In this document: positions 23,985 through 35,806 of the stretch, in pieces | Layout: the number at the start of each line of letters is the position of its first letter | How positions within the stretch are numbered: the first letter of the stretch is position 1 | NCBI GenBank assembly: GCA_035578175.1 | Contig: JAQMRL010000012.1 | Location: 23,802,960 to 23,866,959, forward strand | Direction of reading: 5' to 3' | Source of the DNA: Catonia carolina | Lineage: Eukaryota; Arthropoda; Insecta; Hemiptera; Achilidae | DNA length: 64,000 nt | Notes under the pieces: generated by a model | Told to the model about the DNA's origin: nothing | The model's input: only the letters and a program-made list of their open reading frames with translations | Database searches by the model: none | Translations under genes and position numbers: made by a program

Positions 23985-24300
23985 AGTCATCTGTTTAACA
24001 GTTCATTTTCGAAAATAAATGTTCCTGGTTAAAATCCTAATAAAGGAAGTTACTTTTGTAGGGATTTGAATACTAGACAGTGATTACTAGTGTACTTTGA
24101 TAATTGGGGTTTAATTGACGATATTCATTCAGGAGTCGTCTGCTTGAGTCTGTACAAGATTTACACATCACGCATATCATCCTCATCTCATTGGTCATGG
24201 TGTTGTTTATTGTTTTGTTTTTTATTTTTTATATTAAACAGTTTGTAATGTACACAAATAGGGATTTAAAAAATAAATAAAAATGAGTAATAGCCCTGTC
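23985..24300 (+). repeat. SINE-like family C
   Basis: ggatttgaatactagacagt, gtctgtacaagatttacaca and tggtcatggtgttg are shared with 29205-29465 and 59690-59950 and with 24660-25005 in reverse. The reverse copy has a tRNA-like head, so a tRNA origin is likely. Confidence 0.72.
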
Positions 24301-24611
24301 AAAAAAGGTTCGCTTAAAGTTATAATAATTGAACGTGTGAATTTAAGTTAGTTTATATTCGATAAAGTTACGTTAGGTTGTCTATCTTTTTAGATGAATT
24401 AAAAAAAATATGATTTTTAAACCAAAAATAAAAAATTTGAGTTACGAATATTCAAGTCATAGACGGTGAAATTTTCATGTAAATGAACCAGTAAATCCTA
24501 GGGAAAGAAAGATATCAAACTACGTAGTAGTTCTTTAATCTGTAGTAGGGCGAACGAAAATTTAGCTGATTCCGTTTTCCAGCGGTTCAAATAATCAGAG
24601 ATTTTTTTAGT

Positions 24612-24655
24612 TTATTTAACGTCGCATCAACAACTTGATTATTAGCGATATTTTT
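24612..24655 (-). repeat. SINE family A tail fragment
   Basis: aacgtcgcatcaacaacttg and attattagcgatat match the 3' tail of family A only. Confidence 0.5.
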
Positions 24656-24659
24656 TAAA

Positions 24660-25005
24660 TTTTTTATTCCTAACGTATGTGTGTACGTTGTAATCTCTTC
24701 AATTTAAGAACAACAAGCAACCCCATGACCCACTGAAATGAGGATATGTATAACATGTAAATCAGGTGTAGTCTTGCGTACATGATCACGCCAACCATTT
24801 CCGTGAAGTATGGTTAATGTTCAATTAACCCCAACCATCAAATTTCACCGGTTACCACTGTCTAGTATTCAAATCCGTATAAAAGTAACTACCTTTACTA
24901 GGATTTGAACAAGGAAATTTCGTCTCCGAAAATCAGCTGTTAAGCAGTTTATTCTCGGTGACGACTTTACTACTAGACCAACCCGGTGGGTTAACGCTGG
25001 GTTTT
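24660..25005 (-). repeat. SINE-like family C, most complete head
   Basis: Read in reverse it starts ccaccgggttggtctagtag taaag, then cggatttgaatactagacag and a 3' part with acgtacacacatacg. The head looks like a tRNA A box. Confidence 0.72.
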
Positions 25006-25009
25006 AACG

Positions 25010-25100
25010 TGTTAAAATTTACACACCAGCTAGGAATCGAACCCGGGATATTTTGCTTTGTAGGCTAACGCTGTAGTTACTACATCTCGAGGCGGTCAGG
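25010..25100 (-). repeat. SINE family A head fragment
   Basis: cagctaggaatcgaacccgg (reverse B box) and ttgtaggctaacgctgtagt with gaggcggtcagg: the tRNA-like head in reverse. Confidence 0.6.
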
Positions 25101-25139
25101 TTATCTATTTTTTTTCTCGTATAGCGCCAATTTTAGACC

Positions 25140-25875
25140 ACGACTTTAGACGTTTCCGGAAACTTTTTGCAGCCTTCTCAGAATTCGCTCAGTGTAGGCT
25201 TTTTTCCTTTCTTCTGTCCACCCGGTGTTCTGTTTTTTTCTTCATGGGAGCCCTTAAAGTCTGTAACTAGGTGTCTGAATCTGGTTCTGTTCATTTAGTT
25301 TTCTCAGTTTACTCCGGTTTTCTCAATATCCTTTCTGACTTCTTTAAACCATTTATCTGACACCTTACGTCTAATGTTTAGTGTCTTAAAAACTTATTTT
25401 GTTAACCGGTTGTCATCCATTCTATACAGGTGACCGTAAAATGTTTGTCTTCTATTTTTAATAGTTTTCATTAATCTTTCAGTTTCTTTGTACAGTTCTT
25501 CTCAACCTAGTAACCTATACTGTCTGTTTACTACTTTCGGACCCGTTATCTTGCAGAGGATCTTTCAAACTCCTCTGTTTCTTTTAGACCAGCCTTCCTA
25601 GTCCATTCAAAGGCGCGCACAGACACACAGGTTTTGTCACAGTAATATCATGTCTAATCTTGGCTTACCTTGAGAGTGTTCTTTTCTTATACAAGTGGTA
25701 AATTCGTCGGAGTGCACCGGACATCCTTCCTCGTATGTTGTTGTTCGCTTTCTTTTCGCTGGTCTTTGGTTGAATTATGTCTTCGAGGTACTAGAAGCTA
25801 TCAACTCTCACAATTTTTCTGTATTGTGTCATCAGATGACGCGGGACTGTTTGGATGTTTCAGATTATCTATTGT
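25140..25875 (-). mobile_element. LINE relic (KPVCLYxSE family), C-terminal region
   Basis: Nucleotide similarity to 32105-32790 (reverse complement), 41765-42215 (reverse complement) and 62590-63330 (same orientation). In coding orientation the family encodes a tail with KPVCLYxSE, REAEKFERKILRKIMGP and GHLYRMDDNRL, a LINE post-RT domain. This copy has many stops. Confidence 0.72.
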
Positions 25876-26419
25876 GTCGTATATTTATAAAATTAAAATT
25901 TAATAGATATAATGTAGTATTAAGTTAATCAATTACATGTAAATACGAATTTAAAAATAAATTACCGACTTAAAAACTTTATTTTTAATACTACGCTTAA
26001 TATTTTTGTAGAATAGATTATCCGAGAGTGTTATATACAAATATTTAATTTAAAGATAGTGCACGAAATATTCAGCTACATTTAAAAGGAACTTGATTGC
26101 AGTAAAACAAACAAAGATTAAAACGAATTACCTTGATTTATTTTCTTTTTTTTTTTAATTACAAAGACTAAAAGTTAACCTTCATTTGAAGAACTATAAA
26201 CAAGATCAAAGTGATATTACGTGTAAAAACAATCGAATATTTTTATTGTGAAATTATATACCATAATCGATGTATCGTTTTTGAAAATGAGCTATCGTTA
26301 TTCGTTGGTTAAAAGACTGTTAATATATTGATAAAAAAAAACTTTAAAATTTATTTTTTATTGAATTAAAAACTATTTTCGTTTAACCGTTTTAGGTTTT
26401 AATGTATGAAATTTATAAT

Positions 26420-26692
26420 TTAATTGTTTGTTGTTATTATTTTGTAAAAACTTTCAAAAACAATCGATTGAATTTGTTTAGTTTCGATATATCGTGTCGT
26501 GGAATCGAACAATGTCGCCAGCATTTTATCCAATCTCACTTCCGGTTGTAAAATTTGATTCTCCTGCTTTAGCGCATTATTTTCCAATGCATCACGATTA
26601 TTCGGTAACTTTTTATCATCTTTTTTGAAATATTTTATTAACCGAGGAATTGTCGTTATTTCTACTGGGTTAAAATAGATAAATTTTATCAT
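26420..26692 (-). CDS. Unassigned antisense ORF, possible exon of a nested gene or relic
   Basis: Minus-strand 90 codons: after a hydrophobic start it reads VEITTIPRLIKYFKKDDKKL, then a likely amphipathic helix ALENNALKQENQILQPEVRL and DKMLATLFDSTTRYIETKQ. The charged composition and GCG/CCG/TCG codons are unlike a random AT-rich ORF. A polypyrimidine-AG (ttatctattttaacccag) stands at about residue 10, so the coding part could be a spliced exon. The helix weakly recalls kinesin stalk segments. No function is claimed. Confidence 0.35.
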   Translation of the reverse strand: MIKFIYFNPVEITTIPRLIKYFKKDDKKLPNNRDALENNALKQENQILQPEVRLDKMLATLFDSTTRYIETKQIQSIVFESFYKIITTNN

Positions 26693-26809
26693 TTTATTCC
26701 TTGACGAACAGATGTTCGTCCCGGCATCATCCGGGTATATTTTGTTTTATTTCAGTAATTGTCAAATTACGGTTATAAATTAATGAAAAATAAGATTCCT
26801 GATTTGGAA

Positions 26810-27110
26810 AAATCTGATATGTACTCGTGTATCTGTATAGCTCCACCGAGTTTTACCACCTACCTCGCCCGGACTAATTAAACAAAAAATATTGGTTTAC
26901 GGGTTGAACCCCGTTGTTTACTTCTTACGAGTACATTTCTGCAATCGTTAAGGGGTAGTTTTTTTAAGTAACATCTCCACTGAGTCTCAACCATCTAACT
27001 CGTTCGAAACTTAGTAAATAATAAATATTGGTTTAAGGGTTGAACACCCTTTTCAACCTTTAATGAGTACATTTTGGAAATTGTTGAGGTGTATTTTTTT
27101 AATTGCTCTA
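26810..27110. repeat. Two tandem ~150-bp repeat units
   Basis: Units 26810-26965 and 26975-27110 share ccaccgagttt/ccactgagtct, aatattggtttacgggttga / aatattggtttaagggttga and a closing T-run. A single unit is at 6590-6740. Origin unknown. Confidence 0.6.
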
Positions 27111-27164
27111 TAAAAAAATAACATCATTTTAAAATTTTAGCTTTCTAGCTAGTATGCTAGTAGT

Positions 27165-27360
27165 AGAATTAGTTATGAATGAGTTAGTCTCATAAGATGA
27201 TCCTCTTGCAGACAGACTCTGGCGACGCAAAGCTGTCAGTAATCTGTTTTGGACAGCTTCAATCTTCTTGCTTGTTATTGTTCTCTTGTAAATTCAGATA
27301 GTCGAGTAGTAGGCCTATTCCAATTTAGACTTGGGTTTACATAGTGTTTTAATAAAAATA
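27165..27360 (-). mobile_element. Small LINE RT fragment
   Basis: Minus-strand mixed-frame reading gives LEYYSTIW, KKIEAVQNRLLTALR and RGSSYETNSF, resembling LEYxSxVWxP...KIExVQRRxxR of CR1-like LINEs. Very short and degenerate; the family is a guess. Confidence 0.45.
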
Positions 27361-27700
27361 TTATCTAATTAAAGCGAAATTTTTCAAGAAAATGTAGGAG
27401 ATATTTCTTCTGAAAATCCTGATGACTAAAAGTCAACGCAAATTTAAATTTAATAAATTTCATAAAATAAAAATCTATATGTAAATAAAATCTTTTTATT
27501 TTTTGACATAACTATTCCTTTAGAAATTTCATCATAATTTCCCAGGTTATTTTACAACAATATATAAATTTTAAAAGATTAATTCTGTGCTCAAAATATA
27601 GAAATAATTTTATATACACTGAGTGTTTTAAATTTTGAAATACCAGACACTGAAAATGATAAAATATCCATTTTAAAAATACATAAATTATTTACATAAC

Positions 27701-28030
27701 AAACCACTAAACACACCACAGATGACTTTTACCTGATTAAAAAAGGCAATAGGTTTTTTTGGATATCATGCATTCGTCTTCACTTGAAATATAAATACAT
27801 CAATGCATTAACACTTTTGTCAGTTTGTCATGACAATACCAGAGATTATGTAAAAAAAACTTAATTAATTATACAAAGAATATAATTTTTGGTATTGTCA
27901 TGACAAACTGACAAAAGTATGAATGCATTCATGTACTTATATTTCAACTGGAGATGAATACATGACATCTGAAAGAAGTTATTGAGTTTTTTAATCAGAA
28001 GAGAGTCATCTATTGTGCATTAGGTGGTTT
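27701..28030. mobile_element. Foldback (long-TIR) MITE
   Basis: Arms 27701-27852 and about 27885-28030 are inverted copies, with the central part tgtcagtttgtcatgacaat identical between arms and ends aaaccac...gtggttt. About 330 bp, non-coding. A typical foldback MITE. Confidence 0.8.
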
Positions 28031-28925
28031 ATTTTTATTTTATATCATTCTAAACAATACGTACGAAAATGTTTAACAAAATTATTTACCATATCACCTA
28101 AATTTCATGTAAAAGTAACGATAACTTCCTTGGTTAATATGGAAATAATATTTTTCTTCTTCACATCAATCTTATTTTAATATTTAATTATACTATATTT
28201 ATTAGCTTGCATGGTTTTTTATAATATTTATAAATATTATAAGATAATACACTGTTAATTTTCTTGTATTGTACATAATCTAATGAAATTTGAGTTGAGT
28301 TATAAGTACAGTATATGAAAATTCGTTGAACTGATGCCCCTTAAGTTGATCATTTACATACTAAGTTAATCCTAAATAGTAACCTATATCAATTAATGTA
28401 TATATAATTTATTACGTATATAATATTATATAATTGTTTTTATAATAAAATTATTAAAAAAATAATTCTTTCATGTATGTTAAATATTTTTAATCAGAAC
28501 AACGAATTTTTTTTGCTGAAATTGATTCATTTAATAAATTTATAACTTTACGTAAGGAGGAAATGAAACTACTTAAAATTTTGTAAATTTTTTAATTTAT
28601 TTTTCTACAAGAGAAGTCAGGTGTTAGTTTTTTTTATTTATTGATTTATTACTCATACCAAAAACATTATTATGTTATTTTTTTACTTTATCAGGATAGT
28701 GTTCGTTCGTTATAAAAAAAGGTGAGTTTATTTTTGTTATTTATTTTGTGTGTGTTTGGTAAGTTGTTTTTTTTTGTGTAAAATGATTAATATTAATTTA
28801 GTCATGTGTCACTGAAATTCCTAGTGATATATTTATGGGTTATTTAATCAGTATTAATTCCTTAGTAATGTAGGTTTATTTTAAAATTAAAAACTTATGT
28901 TCCTCAAAGTAACTAAATGATATTG
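28031..28925. other. Intron, AT-rich, nothing recognised
   Basis: Very AT-rich sequence between the foldback element and a HINE-like copy. No ORF, repeat or motif that I can support. Confidence 0.6.
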
Positions 28926-29114
28926 TTTCTTTCTATTTCCCTATATGAATCTATTAGATAAGAAAGGAACATGAATATAAATCTATAGGTATTGTTTTCA
29001 TGTTGATTTTCGAAATCAAGTTTCCACCGGTTATGCACGTTTTCAGGCCCCGAAAGACATGTCTTACCGATTGGTCTGTGTGTGTGTGCGTGTGCGTGCG
29101 TGCGTGCGTGTGTG

Positions 29115-29146
<32 letters not shown>

Positions 29147-29149
29147 TGC

Positions 29150-29181
<32 letters not shown>

Positions 29182-29195
29182 CTGTGTGTGAACAA
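28926..29195 (+). repeat. HINE-like repeat, 5' part with long (TG/CG)n
   Basis: Left part with tcatgttgattttcgaaatc and tgcacgttttcaggccccga, then an alternating purine-pyrimidine tract at 29078-29187 (TG with CG-rich TGCG runs). Cut by a SINE at about 29200. Confidence 0.7.
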
Positions 29196-29204
29196 AATAT
29201 TTTA

Positions 29205-29465
29205 CGGAGGTGAAAGTACCGTGGTTCAAATCCTACTAGAGCTAGTTAATTTTATACAGATTTGAATACTAGACAGTGGCTACCGGTGTACTTTGATGGT
29301 TGGGGTTTTAATTAAACATACTTTCTCAGAAATAGCTGGCCTGAGTCTGTACAAGATTATTACTCATTTAAACGTCATATATATTTTCCTCATCTCAATG
29401 GGTCATGGCGTTGCGTATTAATTTTAATTGAACAGATTGCAACGTACACACATCAGGGTAAAACC
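29205..29465 (+). repeat. SINE-like family C
   Basis: gtggttcaaatcctactaga (B-box-like), gatttgaatactagacagtg, gcctgagtctgtacaagatt and gcaacgtacacacatcaggg. Truncates a HINE-like copy. Confidence 0.75.
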
Positions 29466-29821
29466 ATTATTTACAAATTTTTATATTCATGCAAAATTAT
29501 GTAAAAAGACTATTTTAAAACAATGCCATATTTAAAGTAAAGGTTTTTTTGATATAGTTACCTTAAATTTTAAACCTTTGTACACAAATTTTCCTGTAAA
29601 ACGTATAAAAAACAATAAAATTTATATTTCCGGTTAAGATAGCCTTTCAAGTACCTAAATATAAAAAACAAATTTATTTCCGGGTTTAGTATTAATTTTA
29701 TTTATTACTTTTTTACGTTACAAACACTCAGCGACAATTAAATTTACATACATGAAGGTCATGCCTATATAACAATTTTGTCGTCAAGGTTAGAAAAATA
29801 ATTGCTAGCGTTTAAACACGA

Positions 29822-29900
29822 GTTTCGATGGGGAGGGTAGGCATTGGCGGGAATATAGAGCGCGGGCGGGAAAAAAGAGCGGGCTATTTTCCCGCTTAAA
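29822..29900. promoter_or_regulatory. GC-rich patch with E2F-like sites
   Basis: In AT-rich intron, ggcgggaa (29846-29853 and 29865-29872), gcgggaaa (29866-29873) and tttcccgc (29888-29895). TTTCCCGC is the E2F/DP consensus. It may be a promoter of an unannotated transcript or chance; no TATA or ORF is placed next to it. Confidence 0.3.
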
Positions 29901-32100
29901 AAATATTACATCTTTTAATCTCACGATTAGAATCTTTTTGCTTTATTCAGCATGCGCAAAATAATTTAACTATATGTATTATTTAACTAAACTCTTTGGT
30001 AAAACATACGAAAAGAAATATATTTAGTTTATTTGCGTCTACAAAGAGGTTTAAATATTATTAGTGGTTTATCGTTTTTAAAAGTGATTCCAAAGAAGTT
30101 TCATGATGTATATTTTCATCTTATGCTAATATGGTGAATATTTTTATTTATTTTTATCAATATTATTCAGTTAAATATTTCCAATATTATAAATAGAACA
30201 TTTGCTTGTAACTTTTAAAAAAGGAATGCTATTCTATATGACGTCAATCGAATACTCATATTTCTCATTACTACGTCTTCTATTTATTGTTTTATATTTT
30301 ATGTTTATAAATATTATTTAAGGAATTCTATCGTCATTCAAATCAATAAACAGTAAATCCTTAATTTACCGTGCTAAAGTCTAGTCGGGCACCAACGTTA
30401 AATCCGAACCTTTAGAAAAGAAGTGGGGAAATTTATATATTATTCAAATGGTATGTGCAATGATTTATATACTTCATTAGGACATAAATTATAATATAGA
30501 CATATTTATGAATAGAGACAGAAATAATATCAATAATCCATGGCCCATTGTTAATGAATTTAACTTATATTTTATGAAATATTTTGTCTTGTTCTGATGG
30601 AATTGAAATTAAGAAAAATAGAAAGCCCTTTAATAGGTATTCCTACGGCTCACTCGACTTAAAAACTGGACTAAATTTTTATAAGTCGAATTTTTCATCG
30701 ACAAAGATTTTTCAAATTCTGAGTTGAATCTGAAGAATTTGTGAAAGATAAAATATTCTCTCTGTTCTTTAAGAAAACTCAAACTGTAGTTATCCCGATG
30801 CCACATTGATTTGTAATTGAAAACGCAGTGGCTCCTTTATCCAATTGTTCAATGACATGAAGTTTGCCCTCGATGGTATCCATTGTCTCACAAGAATAAT
30901 TTCCACTTGACCAAAAGAAATTAGAGAAATGAATAATTACGTAAGAGCGTGTTGCAGTATTTATGCATTAACTTAGGAGTATAAATTATCCAATAAAAAC
31001 TCACAGAAAATAAAGTGACGTAAGGAGTCGGGGTGAAATGTTTCTTTTCTAAAATGAGTGACGTTAAATCCGAGCCACGGTAAATGCTAGATCAGTAAAT
31101 CGAGGACCTGTTGTACACATGTGTGACAATAGAATTCGCGGTTCGTAGACGTGTTGAAAGTACCTTGATCCTCTCTTTTTTGTGATATTAGTTTGTCTTC
31201 TGTACTCTCTCTGATGAGTCGTGTAGTTTACTTTGATGTTCTTTCCATTCATGATTCTACATATCTAATGTATTCTTGTGAACAAATTTTTAAAAACCAA
31301 CATGTGAGACAGCATGATCATTAAATACTCCATTTATGGCACGTATAACAGCATTTCTGCCTTCTCGTTTCCTGCTTTATTAACGTGTGTTGAGGTCCAT
31401 ACAAATTAAATTATATTATTAATGTTTTATATTTCATATTTAGTCTAATTTCTTGGATTATCAGTTTTTTGTTACTTAAATAATAATAAATAAATACATA
31501 AATTATACATATTTTTATTGCTCGTGAGTAACTCAGGAAAATATGTAAAATTCAATTTAAAAAAATATTTACCCGAAATTATACCTAATTATTAAAAATT
31601 TATCGTGTCAGTTTTATCGACACGATAATTTTTTTTATAAAAGAAATCTGTAAATTTAAATTGTAATTTCACCAGAATAATAAATAATAAGCCAATTTAT
31701 TTTAAAAAATATATCTGTTGATGAAAAATAATATTAAACATTTCAAATTTTTACACCATTACATACTGTACAAAATAATATCATGCCTTAATATCGACGG
31801 ATGCGTGTTTATGGTAATAAAGCTGTTCGTTAAGTCAAGGTTAAGACTTTTCCCTCCGCCCAAATGCCTACTTAACACCGAAATCCCCCTTTGCATAAGA
31901 GTCCGTGACAATAATTTAAATAATCATTATTTGCCTCAACAATATTATCAAAATTAAATGTAATTGGGGTTTTGAATCAAATTCTTTTTGAATTTTAAAA
32001 TGGTTGTTTTGTGTTATTTAAGAAGTATGTCTCTACAAAAATATTTCTATTTAACCAGTTTTTCCATCCGATTTTTTAATTTCTTTTACCCTACATGAAA
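29900..32100. other. Intron, apparently unique sequence
   Basis: No LINE, SINE or HINE-like blocks seen, which is unusual in this intron. Short ORFs at 31064-31252 (-) and 31718-31957 (+) show no family features. Could hold regulatory sequence. Confidence 0.5.
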
Positions 32101-32104
32101 ACAT

Positions 32105-32790
32105 AACAATAATTAAAAAATGGAACAACAGATGAAGAAAGATGGCCGGTTCACTCCGAGGAACTTACCACTTGCATAAGAAGAAGCACTCTCAAGACAC
32201 GCCAAGATAAGACAATACTGTCATAAAACCTGTGTGTCTGTGCGCGAGTGAATGCCTCAGAATGACCGGGAATAAAAGAAGCCGAGAAATTTGAGAGAAA
32301 GATCCTCCGCAAGATAATGGATCCGAAGATAGTAGACGGACAATACAGGTTGTGAGGTCGAGAAGACCTGTACAAAGAAACTTGACGATTAATGGAAACT
32401 ATTTGAAAAATAAGACTAAAATGTTACGGACACCTGTGTTGAATGGATGACAACCGGTTGAGAAAACAAATTTTTAAGACACTAAACAATAGACGTAATG
32501 TGTCAGATAAATGGTATAAAGAAGTCTAAAAAGATATTAAGAAAACTGGAATAACGCGAGAAAACTTAGTAAATCGAACCAATAATGGTTTTTTAAGACT
32601 CATATTCAGACAACTAATTACGGACTTTAAGGGCCACCATGAAGTGCAAAAACATACACCGGGTGGACAGAAGAAAGGAGAAAAGCCTACACTGAGCGAA
32701 TGGTGAGAATATGGGCTGCATAAAGAGCTTCCAGAAACGTCTAAAGTCACCTCTCGTGGTCTCAAATTGGCTCGATATGAGAAAATAATT
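32105..32790 (+). mobile_element. LINE relic (KPVCLYxSE family), C-terminal region
   Basis: Plus-strand reading, with breaks, includes KPVCLCASE-like, AEKFERKILRKIMDPKIVDG and RKQIFKTLNNRRNVSDKWYK. It ends just before another copy of the 1-kb repeat. Same family as 25140, 39998, 41765 and 62590. Confidence 0.78.
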
Positions 32791-32794
32791 AAAA

Positions 32795-33925
32795 TAGAGA
32801 AGGAGAGTAACCTATTGTTCTCATGTTGATTTCGGATTATACTTAGTTTACACGGGAAATACACTTTTTCTGTCCCCCTGAACCCAAAAAAAACATGTTT
32901 TTAGCGATTGGTCAGTGTGTGGACAAAATATCTCAAGAATGGAATATTGTACAAAGTTGAAATTTTGTATTTAAGTTAGGTACTACCACAAGATGCCCAT
33001 AACAGGCAGGTGGAGTGTTAAGTTAATTGCACTCGTTCTGTTGTTCCAGGGCTATAAAAAATTGTTCTGTCTCTTATCATATAGTCAACCAATTATATGA
33101 CTGAACTATTTAAGAGCACAAGAGGTAAAGGTGTAAAAGACATAATCAGAGTTATCTCCTCTGAGAGTAATGAATTTCACTATGCAGACAGACCCTGTGG
33201 TGAATAAAGTGAAAGTGTCATTTGCAGGGAGGAATGTGGGTGCTTTTCGGAGGACCTGGCATGCTGATAAGCATACTCTTTCAACTCAGTAAGGAAGGCG
33301 ATAGTAAACCACCTCAATCCTCGTTTTTACTTAGTAAAACCTCTAGAGGTTCAAACCAGCCTTTCGGCTCCTGACCTAAACAACAACTACCACAAGAGGA
33401 CTCCACACGAATACTTTCATTACAATCGGTCAACCAGAAGTAGTAGTTTATTCGCAAAATTGTTCACTTTTTTCCAATTTTCTCTCAGATGGTTCCTACG
33501 GTATTTTTTTGAAATCCCCTGAGTCTATTAAATTTTTATTTTCTACAAGATAGCGTAAGCGCTATCTGCTAAAAGCTCTTGGTGAGGCTGTGCTGTTGCG
33601 ATACTAATTGTTTTTTTTTTAAGATTGCGGCCTTAGAATGCATTTTACGACAAAAGTGTGAAGTCAAAGTTATAAAAAATTAAATAACCTACAACTTTTA
33701 TTTCAAGCATTTTTTTCTCCTGAGCCAATTTTAGCGCCAATTAATGATTTCAAGTATTTTTAAGTTGTACAGAGGTTGATTTTTATTTTGTGTCATTCAC
33801 TCATAATTTAACTTAAGTCATGTTTTTCATATTACATTGTTTACTAATGATTAAACATAGACTATATATTTAATTATTTACTTTACCAAGAGAAAGTAGT
33901 GTAACTGATTCACACCTGATTCTTA
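32795..33925 (+). repeat. HINE-like repeat interrupted by a SINE-like element
   Basis: Left part 32795-32993, insertion 32994-33385, rest 33386-33925 ending accaagagaaagtagtgta and tgattcacacctgatt. The element is continuous when the insertion is ignored, so the insertion is younger. Confidence 0.78.
32994..33385 (+). repeat. SINE-like family D, nested, with 12-bp target duplication
   Basis: Body from ataacaggcaggtggagtg to cctaaacaaca. The duplication actaccacaaga occurs at 32982-32993 and 33386-33397, and the HINE-like repeat resumes exactly after it. Confidence 0.88.
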
Positions 33926-35020
33926 TTGTTCGTCTTTCTCCCTGGTTTTCTGTTTTTTCGTCCCACTATTATCAAAGAAATTAAAATACTTTGGGAGAAA
34001 AATCTACAACAAACAGTAATAAAAAAGTTGGTAAAATTGTAGGTTTGGAAATGTTTCGTTAGCGTATTACGGCTAGCGAAAACTTTCTCCCGGATTTCGA
34101 CTGATCTTATGAAATAAGTTCATAATGAAATTTTAGGGCGTTAATGAAGAGTCAAGAATTATCTTTTTTATGGTTTTTGGCCTGAGAAAGTGAATAAGAC
34201 AGGTCCAAGAACCATATCTTCAGTAGTTTCTTAGAAATCTGGGGTAAAACCCCGGTTTTTTTTGTTTTTTTTTTGTATTTCAACTTTGTCAAATGGTCAA
34301 TAAACACATAATGGGTTTTAATAAAATTCGAAAAACTTTAATTCTGAGAAAAGTGACCAAACTTTTTGTAAATTTTAGTCTATTCAAAAGTTCTTTGGAG
34401 AGTATGGATGTTTTGGAACTTGAAATAACTTTTTTTTAAATAAAAATTAAGTTAATAAAAAAAAATCTTAACACATATAGTAGGCCTACCCCTTTTAACT
34501 TTTATTGATATTAAATTCGAAATTAACGACTGGATCTCTCTTAAAAATAAAGCTGAAAACGAATAAATAAAATACTTTTCTTTTTATATACTTAATGCCA
34601 TTAATTCAATTATTTAAATTGGTATTTATTTTTACATGAAATATTTACGTCTAACCATGATAATAAATAAATACTTTCTTCGGCGCCATCAAGTATTATT
34701 TATAATATGCTATTTTTTAGTTATTTCTGTCGATATTATATCGTATGTATTATGTAAAATAAATGAATCTTTTTTAAACCGTCTGCAGATTTCCATCTCA
34801 TTAATATTAATAATTTATTATGACGTAACAGAAAATTTTCCAAATATTTATTGCATATTTATTTCTTTTTGTCATTTTTCTATCATTTATTCAATTATTA
34901 TTGTTTTCTATTAATAATACGTACTATTAAAATTGAATTGATCTTTCCAACATATTTTTAGTCAAATAATCGTTAATATGTATGGGTGTTTCAAAAACAA
35001 CGCAACTCGTTTTTATTTGA
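33926..35020. other. Intron, unassigned
   Basis: Contains tggcctgagaaagtgaataa gacaggtc, which looks like the edge of an unknown repeat, then very AT-rich DNA. The 34636-34914 ORF (hydrophobic, Ile/Tyr/Phe-rich) is what AT-rich DNA gives by chance. Confidence 0.5.
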
Positions 35021-35289
35021 TATTAATGTAACAAAAACACTCACACGACTTTCTCTTACCAATGTAGGTAATAAATAATCTAACCTATCTTTAATCATGA
35101 GTGAATGATGCAAAATGAAAATCAACCTCTGTTTTATACTTATACGGAAAATATATAATTAGGCTCTATAAAACAATTGCTTAAAATAAAAATGTAGTAG
35201 TTATTTTAATTGTCTATAACTTTGATTAATACACTTTTATCGTAAATTGCATACTAAGGCTGAAATCTTGAAAAATTCCCTTTATACCT

Positions 35290-35570
35290 AATTTTCTTTT
35301 GTCATCAGTGTATCGACTGGTTTGATGCAGTTCTCGAAGCTGTTCTATCTTGCGCAAGTCGTTTCATATCTACATACCTACAACACCCTACATCTGTTGT
35401 AATGTGCTTTAAATATTCTAATCTTCGCACTACAATTCCTACAACTTTTCCCACAATTCAATTCCTCAATATTACCCTCCATTATTGATAGACCAATACC
35501 TGAATGTCTTAAGATATGCCCCAGTAGCCTATCCCTTCTTCTTCCTATTTTAATTGGCAAAATACAGAAA
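35290..35570 (-). mobile_element. LINE C-terminal fragment (LxGHILR family), inserted in a 1-kb repeat copy
   Basis: Minus-strand ORF includes GRRRDRLLGHILRHSGIG and MEGNIEELNCGK; a later frame gives MKRLAQDRTASRTASNQS, the usual last residues of this LINE group. The 1-kb repeat sequence resumes on both sides, so this inserted into it. Confidence 0.8.
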
Positions 35571-35631
35571 ATCACTAATTGACGCTAAACTAAACGTTTT
35601 ATACAAAACTGCTTGAAAAAAAGTTATAGAT

Positions 35632-35806
35632 GACCGCCTCTTTGGCGTAGTGACTAGCGCGCTAGTCTACAAAGTGAAAGGTCCCAGGTTCAATTCCCAG
35701 CTAGTGTCTGAAAATTTTAATAAGTTGAAAACCATCGTTACAGTACCGAAACCCAAAGTAGTCACTAAATACCAAGCTGTTGATGCGACTTTAAATCAAT
35801 TAACTA
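35632..35806 (+). repeat. SINE family A with 16-bp target duplication
   Basis: Head cctctttggcgtagtgacta, B box ggttcaattcc, tail accaagctgttgatgcgact. The duplication aaaaaaagttatagat is perfect at 35616-35631 and 35807-35822. Inserted into a HINE-like copy. Confidence 0.88.

Noticed and set aside
32526..32864. 112-aa minus-strand ORF
   Set aside because: It is the opposite strand of the LINE relic at 32105-32790 and crosses into a HINE-like copy.
34636..34914. Hydrophobic 92-aa ORF that looks like membrane segments
   Set aside because: Composition is what AT-rich DNA gives in this frame; no family features, no splice context.
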